Positions 7,837 through 17,800 of a DNA stretch of 44,661 bases are shown here, piece after piece. The notes beneath the pieces are model-generated. The model had not been told where the DNA came from, ran no database searches, and saw only the letters and a list, made by a program, of their open reading frames with translations. Origin of the DNA: an uncultured Prevotella sp. (GTDB lineage: Bacteria > Bacteroidota > Bacteroidia > Bacteroidales > Bacteroidaceae); assembly GCA_958369755.1 (NCBI GenBank), contig CATXJC010000015.1, positions 1 to 44,661 of the forward strand. The letters run 5' to 3'. The position numbers were made by a program, and so were the translations under genes. The first letter of the stretch is position 1. Each line of letters starts with the position of its first letter.

Positions 7837-8364
7837 TTACTTTTTTACCTTTCCATAGAGCCAGCCCAGCACACCGGCTGCGATGATGATGTAGATAGGG
7901 GAGATGCCGAAAGCTGCAATCAGCAGACAGCAGACAACGGGAATCCAAATGTTGTAGCGGTTGATGTTTGCCGTCTTTGCCATCTTGAAGCAAGGCGCAG
8001 CAATGAGCGCTACCACGGCAGGGCGCACACCCATGAAGAACTTACCCACCCAATAATTGTCCTTGAAATGCTGGAAGAACATGGCGATGATGAGAATGGC
8101 GATGATAGAAGGCAGGGCGATGCCTATGGCACCCACAATGCCTCCCCAGACTCCCTTCAGCTTATAGCCGATATGACTCGCCATGTCGATGGCGAAGATG
8201 CCCGGAGTGGTCTGAGCCACTACCATGATATCCATGAACTCCTGTTTGTCCATCCACTTGTTCTTGTCTACAAATTCCTGTTCCATGATTGGTATCATGG
8301 CGTAGCCTCCACCTAGCGTGAAAGCCCCGATTTTATTGCACGTGAGGAAAAATTTTACTAACAT
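7837..8364 (-). CDS. chrA: Chromate transporter family half-protein (first of pair)
   Basis: This 175-residue protein has the same CHR domain as its neighbour: LGGGYAMIPIMEQEF near the N-terminus, AQTTPGIFAIDMASHIGY, and several hydrophobic helices. The conserved PGP of the partner is PGI here, so the halves have diverged, as usual for paired short CHR proteins. The last residues (VKK and stop) are encoded inside the GTAAAAA repeat that fills the spacer, so the C-terminus may vary between strains. A TATTTTTG -7 box at 8421-8414 on the minus strand would serve both genes. Confidence 0.88.
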   Translation of the reverse strand: MLVKFFLTCNKIGAFTLGGGYAMIPIMEQEFVDKNKWMDKQEFMDIMVVAQTTPGIFAIDMASHIGYKLKGVWGGIVGAIGIALPSIIAILIIAMFFQHFKDNYWVGKFFMGVRPAVVALIAAPCFKMAKTANINRYNIWIPVVCCLLIAAFGISPIYIIIAAGVLGWLYGKVKK

Positions 8365-8413
8365 ATCTGTTGCTTCTATATTATTTTTCTCTTATATCTG
8401 TTGAAATCGACTG

Positions 8414-8421
8414 CAAAAATA
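8414..8421 (-). promoter_or_regulatory. -7 box of the chromate transporter pair
   Basis: TATTTTTG on the minus strand lies 50 bases before the ATG at 8364. No clear TTTG -33 was found, so this is a weak call. Confidence 0.4.
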
Positions 8422-8495
8422 CACATAATTTGTTAAATATGCTAGCTTTCATGCGGATAATCTTCAAAATCGTGTGCTTTTTATCCGAAAATTTG

Positions 8496-8503
8496 TATCT
8501 TTG
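8496..8503 (+). promoter_or_regulatory. -7 box of the nucleoside permease gene
   Basis: TATCTTTG lies 34 bases before the ATG at 8538. The -33 region (GTGTGCTTTT) is only a loose match. Confidence 0.5.
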
Positions 8504-8537
8504 CAGCTAATATTTTATAATAAAAAGACATTAAACT

Positions 8538-9839
8538 ATGAATCTGAAAGTACGCCTAGCAGTGATGAACTTCCTGGAGTTTGCAGTTTGGGGAGCTTAT
8601 CTCACGTCTATGGGCAACTATCTCGGCAAGGCTGGGATGGGTGCCGAGATTTCCTGGTTCTATACCATACAGGGAATCGTATCTATTTTTATGCCTACAT
8701 TGATGGGCATTGTGGCAGATAAGTATATCCAGCCGCAACGTCTTTTGGGCTATTGTCACCTTTTGGCAGGAGCAGCCATGATAGGTCTGTTCGGTATGGG
8801 ACAGGCTAGTCAGACTCCTAATGAGGCAATGTTTATTGCCGTTTACACCTTCAGCGTGGCTTTCTATATGCCTACATTGGCATTGTCAAATACTTCGGCA
8901 TTCAGTATATTGAAGAGCAACGGGCTCGACACCGTGAAGGCTTTTCCGCCAATCCGTGTGTTCGGAACCGTGGGCTTCATCCTCACGATGTGGATTGTGA
9001 ACTGTGCTACTTGGGACAACGGTTCATTCTCGTTCCTGTTGAGCGAGAACGCCCATAAGTTCCAGTATACCCATTATCAGTTCCTGGTATCGGGTGTGCT
9101 CAGCATTCTTCTCTTCCTCTATTGCTTCTCATTGCCAGCCTGTCCTATCGTGAAGAAAGAGACAAAGAGCTGGGTAGAGACATGGGGTTTCGATGCCTTC
9201 AAACTCTTCAAGAGCCGTGAGATGGCGATGTTCTTCATCTTCTCTTGCATGCTCGGTATGAGTCTGCAGGTAACCAATGGCTATGCCACTCCGTTCATTA
9301 CCAGTTTCAAGGGCGATCCTGCGATGCTCGATACTTTTGCAGCTAACAATGCTACGCTCCTGGTATCCATCTCTCAGGTGGCCGAGGCGCTCTGCATCCT
9401 TCTCATTCCGTTCTTCCTGAAGCGTTATGGCATCAAGGTTGTGATGCTCATCGCCATGATGGCATGGGTTTTGCGATTCGGTTTCTTCGGATTGGGTAAT
9501 CCTGCATTCCCGGGTGTTACCTTCTTCATCCTCTCATGCATCGTTTACGGTGTAGCCTTCGACTTCTTCAATGTGTCGGGTGGTCTGTTTGTAGACCAGA
9601 AATGTGATGTGAAGGTAAGAGCATCGGCTCAGGGACTGTTCATGCTGATGACCAATGGTCTGGGAGCATCTATCGGAACCATTCTCGCAGGTATGGTCAT
9701 CAACCATTACTGCCACTGGACAGATGATGGCTACCTGATGGGTGACTGGAAAACCTGCTGGTTCATCTTTGCCGGTTATGCGCTCGTGGTAGCAGTAGCC
9801 TTTGCTGTCCTCTTCCGTCCGAAGAAAGAACAGAAATAA
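8538..9839 (+). CDS. nupG: Nucleoside:H+ symporter, NupG/XapB-like (MFS)
   Basis: This 433-residue inner-membrane transporter has about 12 hydrophobic helices. It matches the NHS family along its length: MNLKVRLAVMNFLEFAVWGAYL at the start, FMPTLMGIVADK, FPPIRVFGTVGF, DAFKLFKSREMAMFFIFSCMLG, and SCIVYGVAFDFFNVSGGLFV with RASAQGLFMLMTNGLG near the C-terminus. Members import nucleosides with protons. It is transcribed away from the chromate transporter pair. No terminator was seen in the 87 bases after it, so some readthrough into the UVR-motif gene is possible. Confidence 0.92.
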   Translation: MNLKVRLAVMNFLEFAVWGAYLTSMGNYLGKAGMGAEISWFYTIQGIVSIFMPTLMGIVADKYIQPQRLLGYCHLLAGAAMIGLFGMGQASQTPNEAMFIAVYTFSVAFYMPTLALSNTSAFSILKSNGLDTVKAFPPIRVFGTVGFILTMWIVNCATWDNGSFSFLLSENAHKFQYTHYQFLVSGVLSILLFLYCFSLPACPIVKKETKSWVETWGFDAFKLFKSREMAMFFIFSCMLGMSLQVTNGYATPFITSFKGDPAMLDTFAANNATLLVSISQVAEALCILLIPFFLKRYGIKVVMLIAMMAWVLRFGFFGLGNPAFPGVTFFILSCIVYGVAFDFFNVSGGLFVDQKCDVKVRASAQGLFMLMTNGLGASIGTILAGMVINHYCHWTDDGYLMGDWKTCWFIFAGYALVVAVAFAVLFRPKKEQK

Positions 9840-9926
9840 GGAAGAAAAAGGTCATACTCAACGCGAGAGTAAAAACAGAATGTTACGTAAGAATATAAAT
9901 AAATTTAAATAAAGAAAGGGTACATA

Positions 9927-10490
9927 ATGATGTTGTACAAACTTAAACTCGCTGCCTGCTTTGGCATTCCGGAAGCTTCCGGGACATGTATTATTAGTTT
10001 GGTAGACGAATCCGAAAAAAGAGCTTTGTCTATTATGACTAATGAATATGTAGCAGAGCAGCTGAAGGCATGTAATTCGAAAACTTCTGATTTTAAAAAT
10101 GATGTGATCTCTGTACTTTGGACACTATTTGACAGGCAAAATGTAGACGATTTCTATCTCGAATTCGATGCTACGCCAGAGAGGGGAGTATATGCTACTC
10201 TTGTGAATAAAATCACAAATGAACGTATGAGCATCAAGACTGACCAGGCTGTGTTGCTGTCTGTGGCTGCGGATATAGAAATGTATACAACAGAGCTGGT
10301 TATAAAGGAAATTTCTACTCCTTTTAATAAAAATGATATGAGTTCGGCTTCTTGTGCGGTACCTATTTCGGCTTTGCCAGACCAGATGCTCGAAAAAGCA
10401 TTGGATTGTGCCATTAATGAAGAAGATTACGAAACAGCCTCAGCCATTCGCGATGAGATAGAGCGCCGCAAAGGCAAAAAAAGTGAATAA
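9927..10490 (+). CDS. UVR-motif protein with bifunctional nuclease (DUF151)-like N-terminus
   Basis: The C-terminus (about residues 148-183, LEKALDCAINEEDYETASAIRDEI) is a clear UvrB/UvrC-type UVR helical hairpin, used for protein-protein contact. The N-terminal 135 residues resemble a divergent DUF151/bifunctional nuclease domain, for example DFYLEFDATPERGVYATLVN followed by MSIKTDQAVLLSVAADIEM. Bfn proteins with a C-terminal UVR motif are known in Bacteroidota, but activity is unproven here. There are two adjacent ATG codons (9927 and 9930). The gene is 60 bases ahead of rsmE on the same strand. Confidence 0.7.
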   Translation: MMLYKLKLAACFGIPEASGTCIISLVDESEKRALSIMTNEYVAEQLKACNSKTSDFKNDVISVLWTLFDRQNVDDFYLEFDATPERGVYATLVNKITNERMSIKTDQAVLLSVAADIEMYTTELVIKEISTPFNKNDMSSASCAVPISALPDQMLEKALDCAINEEDYETASAIRDEIERRKGKKSE

Positions 10491-10550
10491 TTAAAGGATA
10501 TTCTTACGGAATAACAGAAAATTAAGAAGAAAAAGTAACAATAAGAGGAA

Positions 10551-11306
10551 ATGAAAGAAGTTAGATTTTTCTATGTGCCAGATGCGGCTACACAGACAGA
10601 ACTGCCTCAGGAAGAGGCTACTCATGCACTCAGGGTTTTGCGTATCCAGGCGGGGGACGAATTGTTCCTGATGGATGGCAAGGGGGTGTTCTACCGTGCA
10701 GAAGTTTCGCTGGCTACCAACAAACGGTGCATCTATGAGGTGAAGGAGGTTATGCCGCAGCAGCCTGCCTGGCGCGGACACATTCACCTGGCCATCGCCC
10801 CGACAAAGATGATGGACCGCATTGAATGGATGGCAGAGAAGGCTACGGAAATCGGCTTCGATGAAATCTCTTTCCTCAACTGCAAGTTCTCTGAACGCAA
10901 GGTCATCCGCATAGACCGCATAGACAAGATTGTGGTTTCTGCCGTCAAGCAGAGCCACAAGGCTTGGAAACCTGTAGTCAACGAACTGCAGAACTTTAAA
11001 GATTTTATTACGGCTCCCCGCAATGGCAGAAAGTTTATCTGCCATTGTTATGAGGAGATAGAAAAGAAAGACTTTTTTGCCGAGATTTCCAAGTCATGTC
11101 CAGCTGATGATTCTGCCGGAGCAGCCCAGGAGGGTGCCGATGACATCACCGTGCTGGTAGGACCTGAGGGCGATTTCTCTATCGATGAGGTGAGACTGGC
11201 CCTGGAAAACGGATATGAGAGTGTTTCGCTTGGCACCAGTCGCCTCCGTACGGAAACAGCAGGATTGGTGGCTGTCAACATGTGCCATCTGGCAAGAGCT
11301 TTATAA
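10551..11306 (+). CDS. rsmE: 16S rRNA (uracil1498-N3)-methyltransferase
   Basis: This is a SPOUT-class methyltransferase that modifies U1498 of 16S rRNA using SAM. An N-terminal PUA-like part (EEATHALRVLRIQAGDELFLMDG) precedes the knotted domain with LAIAPTKMMDRIEWMAEKATEIG, and the SAM-binding knot LVGPEGDFSIDEV and LGTSRLRTETAGLVAVN ends the protein. Length (251) is typical. It is followed 14 bases later by the DUF4836 gene, so the two are probably one transcript although functionally unrelated. Confidence 0.96.
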   Translation: MKEVRFFYVPDAATQTELPQEEATHALRVLRIQAGDELFLMDGKGVFYRAEVSLATNKRCIYEVKEVMPQQPAWRGHIHLAIAPTKMMDRIEWMAEKATEIGFDEISFLNCKFSERKVIRIDRIDKIVVSAVKQSHKAWKPVVNELQNFKDFITAPRNGRKFICHCYEEIEKKDFFAEISKSCPADDSAGAAQEGADDITVLVGPEGDFSIDEVRLALENGYESVSLGTSRLRTETAGLVAVNMCHLARAL

Positions 11307-11320
11307 TATTTACTAGTGTG

Positions 11321-12718
11321 ATGAAAAGATTGTATAAGAGTTTGATGTTCATGTGCTTGGCTGTCGTATTGGGATTGCTGAGCTCATGCTCGGGCACTGA
11401 CTATCTCAATGCCATTCCAAAGAAAAGTACTGCGCTCATCTCTGTTGACATGCAGCAGATGGCATCCGGCAAAAGCGATGAAGACAAGGCGGGAATGCTC
11501 AAGTCTCTGCTGCACGTTGAGGATGCATCGAAGTGTGGCATCGACATCTCAGAGAAGATATTCCTCTTTGAGAGTGCTGATGGCAACCTCGGACTTTGTG
11601 CCAAGGTGAGCGATGAGGGCGATGTAGAAGACTGGCTTGCTTCGCTTGCCAAACAGCATATCGCTACAGAGGTGAAGGAGCGCAAAGGCTTTCATTTCTC
11701 TGTATTGAAAAATTCGTGGCTGATCGGCTTTTCTGATCAGGCACTCCTCGTTATGGGACCGGTTGTAGCCGATGCGCAGGCCCAGCTCCAGCAGCAGATG
11801 GTGAAATATCTGAAGGCTGATGAGGACGAAGGTATTACCGCATCGCCTATGTTTGAACGTCTGGAAACCATCACTTCGCCTATGGCTATGGTGGCTCAGG
11901 CTCAGGCGCTGCCGGAGAAGTTCGTAGCTCCATTTACCCTTGGTGCTCCTAAAGATACCGACCCTTCGCAGGTAGTGATTGCTGCCGAGATGGACGTGAA
12001 AGACGGTATCCTGCAGGTGAAGGGAGAAACCTTCTCCTTTAATAAAGAAATAGATGAGGCCCTGAAGAAGGCGGCTCAAACCTATCGTCCGATTAAAGGC
12101 AACTACGTTAAGTCGATGCCTGCTGATGCCCTGGCGGGTATCTTCATGAACGTAAAGGGCGAGCAGTTCCTGCCGATGATGCAGAGCAACCGCAGCCTTC
12201 AGACCCTCCTGATGGGTATCAACCAAGCCATCGACATGGATAATATCATCCGTAGTGTGGATGGGGATATGGCTATCGTGATGCCTTCGCTTACAGATAA
12301 CAATATGCAGATGACGATGGCTGCTAAACTGTCGCATGCCAAGTGGTTGGGCGATGTTGATTATTGGAAAACTTCATGTCCGGCTGGTGCGAAGATAGCC
12401 AATTGGGGAAAGAATGCTTACTTCTATACCGACGGCAAGACCTCGTTCTATTTCGGTGTGACGGATGACAAGCAGTTCTTTAGCGGAAGCGACCAGCTGA
12501 TGGCGCAATATGCCGTGAAACCAAGTAATCATCCGATAGATGCAAAGATTCAGAAACTCATCGTCGGCCAGAAACTGGCAATGGTCATCAATCTCGCCAA
12601 GAGTTCTGGTAGTGACGGCTCGGGCAAGGATGATGCCATCTCTACCGTAACCGGTCTGCTCACCCCTGTCTTCGGAAATCTTACTTCGGTGGTCTATACT
12701 TTAAAGGTAAAAGATTAA
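11321..12718 (+). CDS. DUF4836 family lipoprotein
   Basis: This 465-residue protein has a lipoprotein signal ending at LLSSC (cysteine about residue 23). The mature part reads SGTDYLNAIPKKSTALISVDMQQMA, then CGIDISEKIFLFESADGNLGLCAKV, wording typical of the Bacteroidales DUF4836 family; its role is unknown. The open frame extends 13 codons upstream into rsmE, but the ATG at 11321 gives a clean lipoprotein signal. The 18-base gap to the ABC ATPase gene suggests they work or are at least expressed together. Confidence 0.8.
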   Translation: MKRLYKSLMFMCLAVVLGLLSSCSGTDYLNAIPKKSTALISVDMQQMASGKSDEDKAGMLKSLLHVEDASKCGIDISEKIFLFESADGNLGLCAKVSDEGDVEDWLASLAKQHIATEVKERKGFHFSVLKNSWLIGFSDQALLVMGPVVADAQAQLQQQMVKYLKADEDEGITASPMFERLETITSPMAMVAQAQALPEKFVAPFTLGAPKDTDPSQVVIAAEMDVKDGILQVKGETFSFNKEIDEALKKAAQTYRPIKGNYVKSMPADALAGIFMNVKGEQFLPMMQSNRSLQTLLMGINQAIDMDNIIRSVDGDMAIVMPSLTDNNMQMTMAAKLSHAKWLGDVDYWKTSCPAGAKIANWGKNAYFYTDGKTSFYFGVTDDKQFFSGSDQLMAQYAVKPSNHPIDAKIQKLIVGQKLAMVINLAKSSGSDGSGKDDAISTVTGLLTPVFGNLTSVVYTLKVKD

Positions 12719-12736
12719 ACATTAAACATAAAAAAA

Positions 12737-13381
12737 GTGGAAAAGATTCAGCTTCATTCCGTTCTCCCACAGGTTTTTGCCCAGCGCAACGACCTGGATT
12801 CGGAGATATGGAAGCAGGATGTTACCTTCGAGAAAGGTCATCTTTATCTTATCGAGGCAGAGAGTGGCAGCGGAAAGAGTACTTTCTGCAGCTATGTGCT
12901 CGGCTATCGTCACGACTACAGCGGAAGCGTGATGTTCGACAATGATGTTACCGCCAACTACAAGGTGAAAGACTGGGTAGAGATGCGCAAGCGTCATATC
13001 AGCCATCTCTTTCAGGAACTCCGTCTCTTCCCTGAGCTTACTGCCCTGGAGAATGTAGAAATTAAGAACAAAATAACCGGATTCAAGACGCGTGAGCAGA
13101 TTCTTAAATGGTTTGATATGCTCGGTATTGCTGATAAGGTAGATGCCAAAATCGGCAGAATGTCGTTCGGACAGCAGCAGCGTGTGGCAATGATGCGTGC
13201 GCTCTGTCAGCCTTTCGACTTCATTCTGGCTGATGAGCCTATCAGTCACCTCGACGACAACAATTCGCGCATCATGGCAGATATCATGATGACCGAAGCG
13301 AAGGAACAGGGGGCTGGCGTCATCGTAACCAGTATCGGTAAGCACATGGACTTAAACTATGAACATATATTTAGATTATGA
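12737..13381 (+). CDS. ABC transporter ATPase, LolD/MacB-like
   Basis: This 214-residue ATPase has Walker A AESGSGKSTF (41-50), a Q-loop in LFQELRLFPELTALENV, the signature MSFGQQQRVAMMRAL (about 141-155) and Walker B FILADEPISHLDD (about 161-173). It starts with GTG at 12737; no in-frame ATG occurs before residue 74, after Walker A, so GTG must be used. The stop overlaps the start of the permease gene (ATGA), the usual sign of translational coupling. With an FtsX-type permease it belongs to the MacB/LolCDE/FtsE type, which moves lipids, lipoproteins or peptides rather than small nutrients. Confidence 0.92.
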   Translation: MEKIQLHSVLPQVFAQRNDLDSEIWKQDVTFEKGHLYLIEAESGSGKSTFCSYVLGYRHDYSGSVMFDNDVTANYKVKDWVEMRKRHISHLFQELRLFPELTALENVEIKNKITGFKTREQILKWFDMLGIADKVDAKIGRMSFGQQQRVAMMRALCQPFDFILADEPISHLDDNNSRIMADIMMTEAKEQGAGVIVTSIGKHMDLNYEHIFRL

Positions 13382-14577
13382 ATTTGGTTTGGAAATTATT
13401 GCGTCAGCATATCAGCATACCTCAGTTTGCGGGCTTTGCCTTCGCCAATCTCTTCGGTATGCTCATCGTTCTTTTCGGCTTTCAGTTTTATAAAGACGTG
13501 CTGCCTGTCTTCACTCAGCAAGACAGTTTCATGAAAGCCGACTACCTCATCATGAGCAAGAAGATAGGTATGGGAAATACCATCAGTGGCCGTTCCAATA
13601 CCTTCTCGGGTTCTGAAATCGATGAAATCGGTGACCAGAAGTTTGTAAAGAAGATAGGAAAATTCACCTCTACTGAATATAAGGTAGATGCCCAGATGGG
13701 TGTAAACGGCGTGAACGTTCTGAACAGCGAACTCTTCTTCGAGAGTGTGCCTGACGGTTTTGTTGATGTGCCGCTCAAGGACTGGAAATATACGCCGGGA
13801 ACTCAGGAGGTGCCAATCATCCTCCCGCGTACCTATATTAATATGTATAACTTCGGTTTCGCCCAGAGTCATTCGCTTCCTAAAATCAGCGATGGACTGA
13901 TGGGCATGATCGATTTTAATATCCAGATTCAGGCTGGTGGCAAGAAAGAGCAGTTCAAGGGAAAGGTTATCGGTTTCTCTTCGCGACTCAACACCATCCT
14001 CGTTCCTCAGGCTTTCATGGACTGGAGTAACCAGGAATTTGCGCCAAACCAGAAGAGCGATCCTAACCGTCTCATCGTAGAGGTAGGAAACCCGGGAGAC
14101 GAGAACATCACCAAATACCTGGATGATAATGGTTATGAAGTAGAGACAGACAAGCTGGATGCAGAGAAGACTACCTATTTCCTCCGCATGATGGTATCGA
14201 TGGTGATGATTATCGGTTTGGTTATCTCCGTTTTGAGTTTCTATATTCTGATGCTCAGCATCTATCTGCTGGTACAGAAGAACTCTTCTAAGTTAGAGAA
14301 TCTTCTTCTGATAGGTTACAGTCCGAACAATGTAGCAAAACCATATCAGGTGCTCACCATTGCGCTGAACATCGTGGTACTCATCATCGCGTGGATTATC
14401 CTCTTCTTCCTTCGCGATTACTACATGGGCTTCATCGAAACCCTCTTCCCTGATATCGACGAGGGCACCATGCTTCCAGCCATCGCTCTAGGTCTGCTCC
14501 TGTTCCTGATTGTTTCAATCCTGAACATCGTAGCCATCCGTCGCAAGGTGATGAGCATCTGGCAGCGAAAGGAGTAA
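13378..14577 (+). CDS. FtsX-like permease of an ABC exporter
   Basis: This 399-residue membrane protein has one N-terminal helix (about 17-38), a large extracytoplasmic domain (about 40-265), and three C-terminal helices (about 270-298, 323-345, 367-388), the MacB/FtsX layout. The single permease presumably forms a homodimer with two copies of the ATPase encoded just before it (4-base overlap). Substrate is unknown; the preceding DUF4836 lipoprotein could be a partner. It ends with RRKVMSIWQRKE. Confidence 0.85.
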   Translation: MNLVWKLLRQHISIPQFAGFAFANLFGMLIVLFGFQFYKDVLPVFTQQDSFMKADYLIMSKKIGMGNTISGRSNTFSGSEIDEIGDQKFVKKIGKFTSTEYKVDAQMGVNGVNVLNSELFFESVPDGFVDVPLKDWKYTPGTQEVPIILPRTYINMYNFGFAQSHSLPKISDGLMGMIDFNIQIQAGGKKEQFKGKVIGFSSRLNTILVPQAFMDWSNQEFAPNQKSDPNRLIVEVGNPGDENITKYLDDNGYEVETDKLDAEKTTYFLRMMVSMVMIIGLVISVLSFYILMLSIYLLVQKNSSKLENLLLIGYSPNNVAKPYQVLTIALNIVVLIIAWIILFFLRDYYMGFIETLFPDIDEGTMLPAIALGLLLFLIVSILNIVAIRRKVMSIWQRKE

Positions 14578-14597
14578 GAGCGTCTAGCCTCCGCTCC

Positions 14598-14614
14598 AGG
14601 CGATTCCATCGCCT
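14598..14614. other. Small hairpin in the spacer after the FtsX-like gene
   Basis: AGGCGAT pairs with ATCGCCT over a three-base loop. A second small hairpin (AAAAGC with GCTTTT, about 14630-14655) follows. They may be mRNA 3'-end structures; no T-run follows. Confidence 0.35.
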
Positions 14615-14691
14615 GTCATAAAAGCTCAGTCCCCCGCTTTTAGCCCCGAAAAAACTATAAGCAAACCCCCGTTATAAATAACAAATTAAAG

Positions 14692-14728
14692 AAAATCTGC
14701 GTTATTTGCTTAACGCAGATTTTTTTTA
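14692..14728 (+). terminator. Strong intrinsic terminator
   Basis: A perfect 13-bp stem (AAAATCTGCGTTA with TAACGCAGATTTT, six-base loop) is followed by a run of T. It closes the ABC/FtsX transcript ahead of the TonB receptor genes. Confidence 0.9.
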
Positions 14729-14783
14729 TGTTATAAAACACTATTTTTCATGTTTTTGTAACAAATAAAAGCATTTTTTTTAT

Positions 14784-14791
14784 TACTTTTG
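14784..14791 (+). promoter_or_regulatory. -7 box of the first TonB receptor gene
   Basis: TACTTTTG lies 65 bases before the ATG at 14857. A TTTG at 14755-14758 is 25 bases upstream, longer than usual. A short GGGG/CCCC hairpin (about 14814-14827) sits in the leader. Confidence 0.5.
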
Positions 14792-14856
14792 CAACCGATA
14801 ACAATATAAGAGGGGGTCATATCCCCAAGTTTTAATAATTTTATATAATAAAAGGT

Positions 14857-17800
14857 ATGCAGAAAAGATTGCATTTATTAGTGGCTTTGCTGGCCTTTAT
14901 GGTAACCACAGCCATGGCGCAGATTACTACATCTAGCGTTAGTGGTAAAATTACAGCTAATGGCGAAGACGTCATTGGCGCAACAATCAAGGCTGTTCAC
15001 CAACCTTCTGGTACAGTCTATCGTGCAGTGACCAACATGGATGGTCGTTATTCTATTCAGGGTATGCGTCCGGGTGGACCTTATGTTCTGGAAGTAACCT
15101 ACGTGGGTTACAAGAACAAGCAGGTAAAGGGCATTTCTCTTTCTCTTGGTCAGAATACAGTCTTGAACGAGACTTTGGCTGAGGATGCAGCTCAGTTGGA
15201 AGACGTGGTAGTTGTAGCCAATCGTAACAACAACATGCGCACCGACCGTGCTGGTGCAACAACAAGTATTGATGCAACACACATTGAGGCAATTCCTACC
15301 GTTTCACGTAGCATGAACGACCTCTTGAAGTTGACCCCACAGGCTTCTACCGTAGGTGGTTTCTCTGTTGGTGGTGGTAACTTCCGTCAGAGCTATGTAA
15401 CTGTAGATGGTGCAGCATTCAACAATGCTTTTGGTATCGGTTCTAACCTTCCTGGTAATGGCTCACCAATCTCACTTGATGCATTGGATCAGATTTCTGT
15501 ATCTTCATCTCCTTTTGATGTCCGTATGAGTGGTTTCACTGGTGGTGCTATTAATGCAGTTACCAAGAGCGGTACCAATCAGTATAAGGGTTCTGCTTAT
15601 ATGTATACTACCAATTCTCATCTTAAAGGTAACAAGGTGGATGATTACGAGTTGACCCGTCTTCAGTCTCATACTACTACTTGGGGTGCAACTGTTGGTG
15701 GTCCTATCATCAAGGATAAGTTGTTCTTCTTCGTAAATGGTGAATATGAAGTTCAGATGGCTGCTGGCCCTTCGGCTGTGGCTCGTGCTTCAGAAAACGA
15801 TGCATGGAACTTCTCTTCTGGTACAGTACATCGCCCTACAGTAGGTGATATCAGTACATTGACAAATTTCCTTTCTAGCAAGTATGGATATAACCCAGGC
15901 CGTTATCAGGGCTATTCATTGGATACTCCTGCCTACAAGATTTTGGCACGTTTAGATTGGAATATCAATGAGACAAACAAGTTGAATTTCCGTTTCTCTC
16001 GTTCACATTCAAAGGATTCTAATGCTCCTTCTTCTTCAACCAGGCCATTCTCAACCAACGCACTCTATAAGGGAGGTGAAGGAATTTCTGCAGGTAAGGG
16101 TAATCGTACTTCTAATTCAGCGATGTATTTTGAAAGTGCGCGTTATTGCAAAGACCGCAACTTTACCTCTTTTGCAGCAGAATGGAACTCAAAGTGGGGC
16201 ATCGTGAACAATGCTTTACGTTTGACATACTCTTTTCAGGATGAGCCTCGTTCTTACACAGGTGGTGTGTTCCCTACAGTAGATATTTTGCAGGACGGCT
16301 CAGATTATCTCTCATTCGGTCCTGATGTCTTTACTGCTGGAAACTTAGCTCAGGTGAAGACTTTCGTTGCCACCGATGAGGCTTCTTTCATGATTGGAAA
16401 GCATAATTTCCTGGCTGGTGTTCAGTATGAAACCAATGAGGCTCTGAATGGATTCGGTGCTGCCATGAATGGTTACTATGTTTATAATTCATTAGATGAA
16501 TTCATGGCTGGAGGTCAGCCTTTTGCCTATGGTATTACCTATCCGTTCAATGGTACAGAACCTTTCCATGCTAAAATGAAGTATAATCAGTTCTCTGCGT
16601 ATGTACAGGATCAGATTAACTTCTCTGACAGATTCCGCATGACTGCCGGTATCCGTATGGAGGCTCCTATCTATCCTGAGTTGAAGAACAATTATAATGC
16701 TAAGTTTGCTGACCTGAAGTTCAAGATGGCTGATGGTTCTGAAGTAAGCTATACAACAGATCAGTTGCCTGATGCTCCTGTCACAGTTTCTCCTCGAGTA
16801 GGTTTCAACTGGGATGTTCTCGGCAATCAGAAGGTCGTACTCCGTGGTGGTACCGGATACTTTATCGGTCGTTTGCCTTTCGTATGGCTCGTTTCTGCTG
16901 TGTCTAATTCTGGTTGTGGTCAGTATCAGTACTCCTATATTCAGGGTGATGCTAAATCACTTCCTACTTTTGGTGAGATTTCTAAGTTCTATCCTACAGT
17001 TGCAGAGCAATTGTCTGACAGCGGCTTATCTCTGCCTAAGGAGCCAAATGCTGCACCTCAGACTCCAACCATCATCGATAAGGATTTGAAGATGAATGCA
17101 ACATGGAAGTCATCTCTGGCTGTTGACGTGAAGTTGCCATACGATATCAATTTCTCTGTTGAGGGAATCTATAGCCGTGATTTCAACCCATCTGTTGTTA
17201 CCACTCAGAACTATTACTGGGATGGAAAGAAGACCATTACTTTGAGTCCAGAGGATACTCGTCATTATCTTACATGTTCAAATAAATCGGTGACACCATA
17301 TTTGATTACAAATGCTGGTCACAAGGCACATTATGAATCTTTGACATTCTCTTTGGCAAAGAAGTTTGACTTTGGTCTCGACATCTCGGCTTCTTATACT
17401 ATGGCACAGGCGAAATCATATGGTGACGGTATTGGCGACCAGGTAACTTCTGCCTATACGAACAACCGTTATTCTGTGAATGCCAATAATGATAAGGAAA
17501 TCGGTTTTGCAAACTATGTTGCTCCTAACCGTTTATTGATCACAGCTAGCTATTTTAAGGATTATGCTAAGCATTTCGGTACAATGGTTGGTTTGGTATA
17601 TGAGGGAACTAATTTTGGCTATGATCCATATGCTGCAACAAGATTCTCCTATACATTTGCTGGTAATGTAGTCAACGATTATAAGGGCTCTAACAACTTG
17701 CTTTATGTTCCAGCAAGTCGTGAGGCGCTTGATGAATGGAACTTCTCTGACTATACTTATACTGATGCTAAAAAGCAGAAGCAGACTTATACAGCAGAAC

